From assembly GCA_016719815.1 (NCBI GenBank), contig JADJYK010000015.1:62001-126000 (forward strand): DNA of 64,000 nt. The letters are read 5' to 3'. Shown piece after piece: positions 28,628 through 38,712 of this stretch; position 1 is the stretch's first letter, and the number at the start of each line of letters is the position of its first letter. The notes beneath the pieces were generated by a model, which was given only the letters and a program-made list of their open reading frames with translations, ran no database searches and was not told the DNA's origin. The translations under genes and the position numbers were made by a program. The stretch is from Chitinophagaceae bacterium. GTDB lineage: Bacteria; Bacteroidota; Bacteroidia; Chitinophagales; Chitinophagaceae.

Positions 28628-30037
28628 ATGGAAAACGACAATAACATAAAAACATTTACAGCGGCTGATATTGAAAAATATCACAAGGGATTACTTACTC
28701 CTGCAGAAAGGAATGCCCTGGAAAAAGCCGCATTGGATGACCCATTTCTGGCCGATGCCCTTGAGGGCTATGCTATTCCCGGAGTAACTATAGCCGCTGA
28801 TATTGACGACCTTAAGAAAAGGCTGGCGGAGAGAACTGCTGAGGCTATAGTGGTAAAAATGGAAGCTTCAGGTGGAAAAGCCGTTGCTTTCCCCTGGTTA
28901 CGTATTGCTGCAGCAGTAGTTATTATTGGTGGTGTGGCAGCACTGGCAAACCAGTTGTTCTATAATCCCAAAAAAACCGATATAGCCCAGGCCCCGGTAA
29001 AAACAAAAACAGAAGAACCAAAAATTACTGATACATCTGACAATTCATCAAAGCCTGTTAACGTTCAAAATAATACGGCAACTGTTACCACCAATATCTC
29101 GAAAGAGATAACTGGTGAACAATCCGGCAAACCCGGCGAACAGGCAAAACCAGAAACCACAGAAATACCAGTTGCAAAAGGAGATAAAAATATAGCTTCC
29201 GTATCAGTACCTAAGCCTGTAATTTCTGATATAAAGGATGCCGAAGTAACCACCTGGGAAAAAGTAACAATAAAACAGGAAGAGAAGAAAGAGTTAGCCA
29301 AAGAAGAGGTGAAATCTAAAGCTCCGGCCGTAGCTGCAGGCGAAGCTGATGTTATATTTAAAGAACAAAGTGAAAAAGGTATCGTAAATACAAAAAATGC
29401 CGCCATGGCAAAAAAAGCTGCTGACCAATATAAAGCGCAGCAGGTTAATATTTTCCGTGGCCGTGTAACTGATACAAACAACACAGGTCTTCCTTTCGCA
29501 AGGGTATATAACCCTGCCGACCGGAACGCCGGCACTTATACAGATGCAAATGGCTATTTTAACCTGACCTACCCGGATACTGTGCTGAACATACAGGTAA
29601 AGGCACTTGGATTTGAAAACGCAAATATTGCTCTTAAAAACAATATAGCCAGTAATAAAATTATGCTGTCAGACGACAGAAGCCTGAATGAGTTTGTGAT
29701 CAATAATCAAAGAGCTAATTCAAATGCCCGTGCATTTGACAATAACAAGAACAGGACCTTAGAAGAACCTGAACCTGCCGATGGCTGGGACAACTACGAC
29801 ACTTATATTGCCAATAACCTGAACATTCCGCAAGAGGGAAACTTCAGGCAGAAAAATGCCGGCTATGTACAGGTTTCCTTTGAAGTCGATAAAAATGGAG
29901 AAGCCGTAAATATTACCGTTGATAAATCACTCTGCTCCAAATGTGATGAGGAGGCTATCCGGCTGATTAAGGAAGGCCCCAAATGGAAACGGTCGGCCAA
30001 AAAACACGGAAGAACCACGGTTATCATAAACTTCTGA
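28628..30037 (+). CDS. Anti-sigma-like membrane protein with CarboxypepD-reg and TonB-C-like domains
   Basis: 469 residues. The N-terminal cytoplasmic part (TAADIEKYHKGLLTPAERNA, DDPFLADALEGY) is typical of proteins following ECF sigma genes. One transmembrane helix at about residues 90-110 (IAAAVVIIGGVAALANQLF) is followed by a long Lys/Glu/Thr/Pro-rich linker. A carboxypeptidase-regulatory-like domain comes near 278-350 (NIFRGRVTDTNNTGLPFARV), and at the end a TonB-C-like domain (GYVQVSFEVDKNGEAVNITV, with a Cys pair CSKCDEEA). It probably links an envelope signal to the sigma factor upstream; this is an inference from context. Confidence 0.8.
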   Translation: MENDNNIKTFTAADIEKYHKGLLTPAERNALEKAALDDPFLADALEGYAIPGVTIAADIDDLKKRLAERTAEAIVVKMEASGGKAVAFPWLRIAAAVVIIGGVAALANQLFYNPKKTDIAQAPVKTKTEEPKITDTSDNSSKPVNVQNNTATVTTNISKEITGEQSGKPGEQAKPETTEIPVAKGDKNIASVSVPKPVISDIKDAEVTTWEKVTIKQEEKKELAKEEVKSKAPAVAAGEADVIFKEQSEKGIVNTKNAAMAKKAADQYKAQQVNIFRGRVTDTNNTGLPFARVYNPADRNAGTYTDANGYFNLTYPDTVLNIQVKALGFENANIALKNNIASNKIMLSDDRSLNEFVINNQRANSNARAFDNNKNRTLEEPEPADGWDNYDTYIANNLNIPQEGNFRQKNAGYVQVSFEVDKNGEAVNITVDKSLCSKCDEEAIRLIKEGPKWKRSAKKHGRTTVIINF

Positions 30038-30145
30038 TCTCCGCATCTGTTTACTATTATTTATTCAGATTCTTTTTATTCCGTATCCGGGAAATTTTCC
30101 AATAGCTACTTCCCTATCTTTACAGCCTCAAAAACCAAAAAAATT

Positions 30146-30975
30146 ATGAAGAAATTAATTATTGCTGCCACAGCAGTATTTGCTTTTTTGGGAGCAGAAG
30201 CACAACTTAAAACACCTGCACCCAGCCCGACACAAACAGTAAAACAGGACTTCGGCCTTTCGAACATTGAGCTTTCTTATTCCCGGCCGGGAATGAAAGG
30301 AAGAAAAATATTTGGGGACCTTGTTCCCTATGGCAATGTATGGAGAACCGGAGCCAACAGCGCCACCACCCTCACCTTTGGCGATGAAGTAACGATCGGC
30401 GATAAGCTGATTCCCGCCGGAAAATATGGCCTTCTTTCCATACCTGGCAAAAGTGGCTGGACGCTCATCATCAGTAAACAAACTGATGTAACTAGTCCTG
30501 CAGCCTATAAACAGGAACAGGATGTTGTAAGAGTGCAGGCATCCCCGTTAAAACAAAAACAAAGACAGAAACATTTACGATTCAGTTTGCAAACATTAAC
30601 TCAACAAGCTGCGATTTACAGATTGTATGGGCAAAAACAATGGTTGTACTTCCCATAAAAACTGAAATTGACTCCAAGATTATGGCCAAAATAGCAGAAG
30701 TGATGAAAGGCGAAAAACCACCTTACTACAATGCGGCCATGTACTATATGGAGAATGGAAAAGATTTAAACCAGGCACTTGCATGGTTTGACAAAGCAGC
30801 CGAAGCAAACCCTAAGGCATTTTGGGTATTGCACCAAAGGGCAAATTGCCTGGCAAAACTGGATAAAAAAGCAGAAGCAATTGAAGCAGCCGAAAAATCA
30901 AAAGCAATGGCTGCGGAAGCAAAAAATGACGACTATGTAAAACTGAACGAAAAGTTGATAAAAAGCCTTAAATAA
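30146..30975 (+). CDS. DUF2911 protein with signal peptide (one frameshift)
   Basis: About 276 residues restored. Signal peptide at residues 1-19 (ending GAEAQ). The DUF2911 domain shows IELSYSRPGMKGRKIFGDLV, YGNVWRTGANSATTLTF and LIPAGKYGLLSIPG. One A restored at 30549-30560 joins TKTETFTIQFANINS and IVWAKTMVVLP to the second frame. The C-terminal 60 residues are TPR-like (NQALAWFDKAAEANPKAFWV, KAEAIEAAEKSKAMA), a combination seen in many Bacteroidota DUF2911 proteins. Function unknown, probably periplasmic. Confidence 0.85.
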
Positions 30976-30997
30976 TTTGCATTTTTACTTTCAAATG

Positions 30998-31036
30998 TCC
31001 CGGTTGTTTGTTCAGACAGCCGGGATATTTTTTTGT
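30998..31036 (+). terminator. Terminator of the DUF2911 gene
   Basis: Stem TCCCGG/CCGGGA (30998-31003 with 31020-31025, extended by TTGT/ACAG pairing) followed by a T tract. It overlaps the 3' end of the convergent symporter gene. Confidence 0.6.
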
Positions 31037-32747
31037 ACCAGCATCCTGTTCAATAACAAAGTGAAAAAGACAACCCCAAATACTCCGATGGGGTTCAACC
31101 ATAAAAAGCCTAACGAAAAAGCCTTGAAATGTACCAATAAATAAACAGTAACAACCAGCAGTTCTGCCGCTACCGCCGCCCAGAATACGGCATTGCCATT
31201 TTTAATCGCTTTAAAGAACAATGCAATAATAAAAACGCCAAGTATCACCCCATAAAATAACGAGCCCAGAATATTTACAGCCTCAATAATGCTGTTGCCA
31301 ATATTATAGGCAAACATGGCTACCACAATACTAAATACACCCCAACCTAAGGTGTACCATTTCGATAATTTATACTCAACCTCGGCAGACTCATTCTTTT
31401 TGGTAAACCGCTTATGGTAATCAACAATTGAGCAGGAAGCAAGGGAATTAATGGCCGCAGCAATACTTCCCCATGACGCAAGGAAAATGATGGCAATAAG
31501 CAAGCCAACTAAACCGGCAGGCAAATAATCCACCACAAAACGTAGGAAAATATAATCAGTATCCTTACTGTCACCACCAACCGCTTTAGAACCAATCCAG
31601 CCTTTTACTTTTTTACGGATGCTGTCAGAACTTACCTGGAAAGTTCGTAATGAATCTGCCTTCTTGCCGGCAACAGAATTATTTCCCGCATCTGATGCAG
31701 AAATATAACCGGTAACAAGTTGTTGTTTCCTTTCAGCAAGCAGGTTATAATTCTTTTCAGCCAGGAGAAATGAATCCCGTAACGGAGAATCTAAAATCTT
31801 CTTCACCTGCACATCATTATAAAAAACAGGAGCTTTATTAAACTGGTAAAAGGTAAATACCAGCACACCTATCAGTAAAATCAAAAACTGCATGGGTACT
31901 TTCACAAAACCGTTCATGATTAGCCCCATCCTGCTTTCCCGTAGCGATTTTGCGGTAAGATAACGGCCTACCTGGCTTTGATCTGTGCCAAAATACGAGA
32001 GTGCCAGAAAGAAACCACCAATTATTCCGCTCAGCAGGTTGTATTTACCACTCCAGTCGATACCCTTATTACTTATCCCGGTGTCTATCACATTCAACCT
32101 TCCCAATTTACCACTTACTTTCAATGAGTCAATAAAGCCGACATTTTCCGGCAGCATCCGCACCAGCATATAACCAGCAAGAAACATGCCTGTGAAAATG
32201 ACAATCAACTGCAACTGCTGTGTATAAGCAACTGCTTTTGCGCCGCCGCTCATGGTGTAAATAATCAACAGGCCTCCCATGAAAATATTAGTCCAGTATA
32301 TATTCCAGCCCAGTAATGATGAAAGAATAATGGATGGCGCCAGCACACTCAGTCCCGTTGACAGACCCCTTGACAGTAAAAACAAAAATGAAGTAAGCGT
32401 TCTTGTTTTATTGTCAAATCTCGACTCCAGGAATTCATAGGCTGTGTATACTTTCAGCCTTCTGTAAACAGGAACAAAAAGATACTGATGACAATCATTG
32501 CCAACGGCAACCCGAAATAGTATTGCACAAAGCCCATTCCTTCTGTGTAGGCTTGTCCGGGTGCAGACAAAAAAGTAATGGCACTCGCCTGGGTGCCCAT
32601 AATGCTGAGTAAAACCAATCCCCACGGTAAACTGCGGTTGCTGAGAAAATAACCTTCGAGGTTACGGGTAGTACGGCTCTTGTACAGACCATACGTAATG
32701 ATTACCAGTAAGGTAACAACAAGCACTATCCAGTCAAGACTGCTCAT
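31012..32747 (-). CDS. Sodium:solute symporter, SSS family (one frameshift)
   Basis: About 578 residues restored. A multi-spanning SSS transporter (LeuT fold). N-terminal frame from the ATG at 32747: SLDWIVLVVTLLVIITYGLY, the SSS helix 1, then LPWGLVLLSIMGTQASAIT with the sodium-site Ala/Thr region. After a one-base break near 32455-32500 the second frame continues VYTAYEFLESRFDNKTRTL and the remaining helices, including SYFGTDQSQVGRYLTAKS, the family signature. A large hydrophilic insert lies near the middle (residues about 310-390). It ends an operon with two tiny membrane proteins and a PIG-L deacetylase, suggesting uptake of the deacetylase's product or substrate (inference). Confidence 0.88.
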
Positions 32748-32869
32748 GCAAAATGGTTAGTAAAAAAATAAAAAAAGATGATTAGCAGTAACAAAAAAAT
32801 AACGACCAGTACATACCATGTATTCCATGATTTAAAAAACGGCGCTTTATCGTTATTGTCGTACTTCAT
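32744..32869 (-). CDS. Small membrane protein, 41 aa
   Basis: MKYDNNDKAPFFKSWNTWY followed by a single strong transmembrane helix (VLVVIFLLLLIIFFYFF). The stop overlaps the symporter start by four bases (ATGA-type). Small proteins with this FFKSWxxWY-TM pattern commonly precede SSS transporters in Bacteroidota, presumably as an accessory subunit. Confidence 0.75.
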   Translation of the reverse strand: MKYDNNDKAPFFKSWNTWYVLVVIFLLLLIIFFYFFTNHFA

Positions 32870-33060
32870 CACTGTCTTTTTGTTCCTCTTGTAAACCTGA
32901 ACCAGCCGGAAAGTACAATCAGCAAACAAAGTATGAAGGCAAGAAAGATACCGATTCTGATTCGCTTGATAAGTATGCCAATTGCCAGGCCCAGTGCTAT
33001 TGCAATCATAAATGCAACCTCACCACTCCGCAATCCTGTTTTTTGCTTTTGTTCAGACAT
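32869..33060 (-). CDS. Small membrane protein, 63 aa
   Basis: Two hydrophobic helices (VAFMIAIALGLAIGILI and IGIFLAFILCLLIVLSGWF) joined by a basic turn, with charged N- and C-termini. It starts 12 bases after the PIG-L gene and its stop overlaps the next small gene by one base, so it is part of the same operon. No known family recalled. Confidence 0.7.
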   Translation of the reverse strand: MSEQKQKTGLRSGEVAFMIAIALGLAIGILIKRIRIGIFLAFILCLLIVLSGWFRFTRGTKRQ

Positions 33061-33072
33061 AAGTAATGACTA

Positions 33073-35560
33073 TCAAAATCCTTTCTTCTTATTCAATGCA
33101 ATAATGTTTGCCAGTAACCGGAAAGCACCCGGAACACCAGCAGGAAGTTCCCTGAAAAACACAAGTCCTGTATAAGTAAACCAGCCCTTTCCGTATTTGG
33201 CTACCAGCAGACTTCCATCATCTGATTTTTCTCCAGGATCTGCCATTGCAATCAACTTCTCAAATTTGCCGGAAGTATCACCGCCATGATAAATACTCCG
33301 TTCCTGTACCCATCCTTTAAAATCTTCCTGTGTTATTTTATTGGGGAAATTAAAAACAGGATGTTCTGGTTTCAAAAAAGTAACTGTTGCAGTTTCATCC
33401 GTTACCCTGTTTCTCGTGATATTAAAATTATAAGGGCCAATCTTTGCCCTTACCGGTCCAATCTGGTTGCTGGTATTATACTGAACAATAAGATTTCCAC
33501 CATCATTTACATATTTCATTAATTTATCGTAATGCTTATTCATCCAGGTATGTGTATTATATGCTCTTACCCCTGTAATAATTGCATCAAACTGATTTAA
33601 ATTATTTCTGGAAAGTTCTTTGTCAGATAATAAGACAACTTCATACCCCATTTGATCCAGCGCATCGGGAACTTTATCACCGGCCCTACAATATAGCCTA
33701 TTTTTTTCCAAACGTTTTCAAATCAATTTGTAAAAGTTCCGTCTTTGCGGCTTTAAAATAAACCTGCATAGGGATGTGGTCATAAGAAACAGACTTTCTT
33801 TCTCCGGCATAAATTGGCAACTTCCCTTTAAAAACATCAATAGAAACAGTTTCTTTCAAATTCAGTCCTTTCTTTTTCGGCTTAAAATTCGGAGAAGCAT
33901 AGTTTTCATTATTCTTCCAGGTGCCATAACTAAACTCACTTCTTTCTGCATACCAATTATCGGAATATTTAAAAGTTACTTTATAAGATGTAGAATCATT
34001 TAGTTTAGGTTTAAAATGAAGCTGGGCTCTTGCAACTGAATCTTTAATAGAAAGATTATTATCATTAACAAAATTAAATTCAACAGGCGGCATTACAACC
34101 AATGGCCAGTATATCTCTCCTTTCACCGGATCAGTAAACTTATACCTGACAGGTTTTGTAAATGTAAAAGTCTCCCCAAATATTTTCACCTTGATTAATG
34201 CATTAAATGCCGGGTCAGCATCTGCCTTACCTATCTGCATTTGGTTATCTACATTATAATAGCCTTCGGCCATTTCATTTTTCAGCCAAAAAGGTTGAGT
34301 TATTTGTTTTGTTGATGGAATAAAAATTGTTTTCAGAAAATTGACATTCTTATTCTTTTCCATTGGTTTTAAAAAAATGGAATCAAAATTATCTACCTGC
34401 ACTTGTTGAAGAACCGCATCAGTTCCCAACCGGTTATTAAAAGAAAAATTGATGCGCAGTGAATCTGTTTGTACGGTGTACTGTTCAGTTGTAGTCGCAT
34501 CTAAAAACAAACCGCTGCATTGCATAATCAGCTGTTGTGTTTCTTTCAGTTTCTGGTTGCGCCAGTATCCATCCGGCAGAGTCAGCATTGCTTTGTATAA
34601 CCTTACCAGTCCTTCAACTGAATTTTCGGGAAGGAGCAGGTTGTAAGTTTTCAAAATACTGTCAGCCAGAAAAGAAATCTTTTGCCCACCTTCTACCCTG
34701 CCCCAGGTAATGTCCACTCCATCCAGCAAATCATTTTGCGGTTGCACCCCTTTTGTACTTCTAAAGAACTCAAATGATTCGCCCCTTGATGCAGGCACAC
34801 CAAAACCCTGGCTTTTGTGCTGGCTTCGCCCTTCGGCAGCTATCTCACCATAACTTTTGCCCAGGAGCGGATTGTATCCGCCGACGTCTGTTTTAAACTG
34901 GTCGGCCCTTGTTGTATTGTTACCACCAAAGTTGAATGTATTCCAGAGTATCCTTTTTGCCTGCCATGGTTTTACTCCATACTTAAAATGTTCGGGAAAG
35001 CGACCCGGATCTGCCGCTGCATCAAAAGCTTCATTCGCTAAAATGGCAGAAGCCGTATGATGACCATGCCCGCCCTCACCGGTTGTGGGGAACCGTGTAA
35101 CAATTATATCTGGCTGAAATTTTCTTATTACCCAAACAACATCGCTGAGGATTTTCTCTTTATCCCATTTTATAAATGTTTCTTCGGGATTTTTTGAATA
35201 GCCAAAATCAAACGCTCTTGTAAAGAACTGTTCACCTCCGTCAATTCTTCGTGCTGCCAGTAATTCCTGGGTTCTTATTAAGCCTAACTCTATTCCTTGT
35301 TCTTCACCAATAAGATTCTGTCCGCCATCACCTCTTGTCATGGATAAGTAACCGGTTCGGAAAAGTCTGTCCTTTGATAAATAAGCGATGAGTCTGGTAT
35401 TTTCATCATCCGGATGAGCTGCCACATATAATACAGAGCCCAGCACATTCAGCTTTTTTATCGATTGGTAAATTTCTGCAGATGTCCAATTTTGCTGCCC
35501 CTGAGAGAAGACTCTTCCGACAATTAAAAAAGTAAATAGAAAAAAATTTATCCGTTTCAT
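33073..35560 (-). CDS. PIG-L family (LmbE-like) deacetylase with C-terminal GATase-like domain (frameshifted)
   Basis: About 830 residues restored. Signal peptide (MKRINFFLFTFLIVGRVFSQ). The PIG-L zinc deacetylase domain begins near residue 40 with the metal motif AAHPDDEN and the second metal His in GEGGHGHHTASA. A middle beta region follows, then a C-terminal GATase1-like domain in another frame (DAIITGVRAYNTHTW, GGNLIVQYNTSNQ). Breaks near 33690 and 33700-33712 interrupt the chain. These enzymes remove N-acetyl groups from GlcNAc-containing compounds. It heads an operon with two small membrane proteins and an SSS transporter. Confidence 0.87.
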
Positions 35561-35641
35561 CAACATAATTTATTCAACGAATATAACCGGTATTTCGCTA
35601 GCTTGTAAACCGCCGGTAATATTTCCAATACCCATGACAAA

Positions 35642-35664
35642 GCCCCGGTAGTAAGTACCGGGGC
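35642..35664 (-). terminator. Strong hairpin, probable terminator
   Basis: Perfect 9-bp stem GCCCCGGTA/TACCGGGGC with a five-base loop, between the lipoprotein gene (ends 35689) and the PIG-L operon. Read on the minus strand it is followed by TTTGTC, so it probably terminates the lipoprotein transcript. Confidence 0.6.
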
Positions 35665-35688
35665 CTGTCAGTATTTATTTGCCTGTTA

Positions 35689-36166
35689 TCATTGTACTTT
35701 AAACCCGTTGGCAGCGGCATACTTCTTTTGAGCAGATTGCATATCCTGAATGGCTGCATCTTTCTCACCAATAAGCTTTCTTAAATCATCCTTTACAGTC
35801 TCCCCTGGCTTCTTCTGTTTTGGCCAGCCCAAGTTCTTTATACCCGGTGTACATGCTTTTGATAAACCTGAAATAACGAAGGCTGGCAGCTTTAAAATTA
35901 TCTCCCTCCTTTACTTTCGGAGCAGGCTTATCATTTATTATATCAATTTTTTGCTGTACCAGCTGTTCCATCTTTTTTCCGGCAACAGCTATACTGTCAT
36001 AGTTGTCTTCACCAATATACCTTTCCACATTATTTTCTGTTGCCTTGATATCCACCTCCAGGCTCTTTTCCAGTTTCAGCACTTCCTGGTTATAATTATA
36101 TGCTGATTTTGACTTACAGGCAACTAATCCTGTGAACAAAAAAAGGGCAATAAATAATTTTCTCAT
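35689..36166 (-). CDS. Hypothetical lipoprotein (one frameshift)
   Basis: About 159 residues restored. Lipoprotein signal MRKLFIALFLFTGLVACKSK with Cys at 17. The rest is highly charged and helical (VLKLEKSLEVDIKATENNVE, FKAASLRYFRFIKSMYTGYK). After a break near 35810 the chain continues DDLRKLIGEKDAAIQDMQ to a natural end. The helical hairpin pattern resembles small Bacteroidota lipoproteins of unknown function. Confidence 0.7.
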
Positions 36167-36361
36167 TGCATTCAGTTTATGGTTAATTGATGTACTGAAA
36201 ATAGCTAATTTTTTACAACAACAGAAACGGTATAAAAATTATATTGCTTCTTCCATCGCTTACTGAATGTCAGTAAAGCGTTCTAAAAAGGATAATTTGC
36301 AATCTCCTAACAGTGTTACTTAAAAAATAAGGCGGCAAAAAATGCCGCCCTGTGTTTTTCT

Positions 36362-38276
36362 TTATTCCTTCTTATCGTCGTTGCTGACTTTCCTTCCCAA
36401 TTTTTCAAGCAGTTGCAGGCCCAGCAAGCCACTGATACCACCGTTGGCGCTGTCGCCACCACCGCCAATAAGCACATCTGGCATTATTTTAACTTTTTCA
36501 GCGGCAATTGATTCAATCACTTTCAACTGGGTAAAGTTGTCTCCGCCCATCGCTTCCACTGAGAGTTTATATGCCTCAGCATTTGATTTACCAATGGCCA
36601 GAATTTTTCAGCTTCTGCATTACCTGTCAGAGAAATCTGTTCTGCATTGGCTTTGGCCAGCAACTCAATCTTTTCTGCTTCGGCTTTGGCCAGCAGTCTT
36701 GTTTTCTCGGCTTCACCGGTAGCCAGCAGTTTCAATCTGTCTCCTTCGGCATTGGCCTGCAAACGAACGCTGTTTGCATCACCGGTAGCTTTTTTACCGA
36801 AGCGTCGGCTATACGTTCTGCAATCAATACACCCTGATCAGCTTTTACAATTTCTTTTTGCATTTCTGCAATAGCTGTTTCTTTTTCCAGTGTTTGTCTT
36901 GTTTCCTGGGCTTTCTTCTCAGTATCGTAGGTTATCTTCTGCTCCTCAGCCAGTTTACGGTCTGTTAGTGTTTTCATCAGGCTTTCAGGCGGAACAATAT
37001 CACCAATTAATGTATCTACTCCATATACATTATACTGTTCCAGTACTTTTCCGATATGATCCTTAGCTGACTGTTGTCTTTCTTTTCTTGTACCAAGGAA
37101 AGCTATTACATCGCTGTCCTGGGCACTGTTCCGGAAATAGTTACCAATTGTTGGTTCCAATACCTGGCTTACCAGGTTATTCATATTACCAAACCGTGCA
37201 ATAACTTTTGGCGCTTCCGTTGTTGGGATATGGATAATCTGTGAAACATCCAGATTGAACGGGAAACCATCCTTGCTGCGTACAGTAATCGTAGAAAGAT
37301 TCTTATCAAGCTGGTGCGATTCGCTTCTTGCACTTGCCCAGTTTAGTACAAGGTTGGTGGTTGGAACTAACTCTACTTTCATAATATATGGATTGATAGG
37401 ATATTTACCCGGCCCTAATGGCTCGGCCCAAACACCTTTATATCCTTTTGAAACGATATTACCATGTTTGAATTCAACACCACTAAGATCCACACCTTCA
37501 GCCCCTACGTATGAAATGACTACTCCCACATGGCCAATTGCAATCTCAGTCATCTTCACCATTTCAATCATTGCAAACCAGGGATTGATAAAGTAAGAAC
37601 CGGCCAGTATAACCTGCTCCTGCAAACCTTTATAGCCTTCGCTATGCAAAAACATGTCCACATCCTGAAACTTATTATGCCCTTCAATTATCTTTCCTGC
37701 TATCTGGCCTTCTTCCAGTGGTTTACCTTCTAATGTTGTAACAATTCCAACTGCATTATCCGGAATGGTCATCATGTCAGTCATTTCCACATCAAACAGA
37801 AAAGTATTGATACGGTAAGAACCGGGAGCAATGATAGCTGTCTGACGCCCTTTACGGCCTCCATTGGCTAAAAAGGCGGCGGCATCCTGAAAGGAATCAC
37901 AGTCTACTTTGCGTCCAAGAATGCGGCCTGTTTCCAGTTCAGCACCATCTCTTGCAAGTACCAGTCCAATCTTTCCTGTTGGCACAATAGTAAAGGGCTG
38001 AAAAGTGATGGAGTATTGCCAGATCCACTTCCAGAAGTAAACACCCGGTGGCAACGTTTGTGCCTGGTAGCCGGCCTCTCCATGAGAAGCAATAATGCGG
38101 CCTTCTGGTAATTCCTGCTTACCAAAAAGCACAAATTTTTTAGTTACAAGCCCGATTCTGTCTTCGGGGACTATTACCAACCCAAAAAAAAACTCTCAGT
38201 ATAAATTTGTAAAAAAGCAATAAAAAAAGAGGGATACCAATGATAAGGCTCCATTTTACGATTTCGTTTGTTTCCA
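36362..38276 (-). CDS. SPFH/Band 7 (flotillin-like) membrane protein (several frameshifts)
   Basis: About 640 residues restored. From the ATG at 38276 an N-terminal transmembrane segment (WSLIIGIPLFLLLFYKFIL) precedes the SPFH region (TVRSKDGFPFNLDVSQIIHI and VLEPTIGNYFRNSAQDSDVI). A long Ala/Glu-rich coiled coil follows (KAQETRQTLEKETAIAEMQK, then LLATGEAEKTRLLAKAEAEK), and a Gly-rich C-terminus (LIGGGGDSANGGISGLLG). Breaks lie near 38195, 36790 and 36600. Such proteins form large oligomeric cages on membranes and organise lipid/protein domains. It is monocistronic by position. Confidence 0.85.
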
Positions 38277-38712
38277 TTTTTAATTTTAATTATAAGTGAT
38301 CAAATTATTTTATTTCTTCATAACAGGTTATGACGGGCCAAAATTTATGCGCACAAGTTTTCAACAGCGCATAATTACCTGATTACACGAAGCATCAGAA
38401 AGCATATGCTATATATAAACTTTTACCTTAAACTTACTGTTTTAATTAGCCGGAGGAGAAGTGTTGTAAATAGTGAACCTGGTTTCTGACTCTACTGATG
38501 AGAATATGTAATTACCGGATTCCATTTTCGGAATGAATTAAGCGTTAAAATTACTTCAAAAAACACTATCTGCGAATAAAATCGAAAACGCTGATCCGGT
38601 TTTGACTGTAATCAAAATCGAAGGGTCAAAACTGATTTCTGCTTTTCATTATCCTTTTTTACTTATATTCCCCGTAGTTATTTTGCTACATTTAGAATCA
38701 AATAGTTGACAG
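38277..38712. other. Intergenic region between divergent SPFH and ggt genes
   Basis: About 436 A+T-rich bases. It must contain both promoters; TACATTTA just upstream of ggt (near 38688-38695) is a one-mismatch -7 box. No ORF, repeat or RNA signature was seen. Confidence 0.45.
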
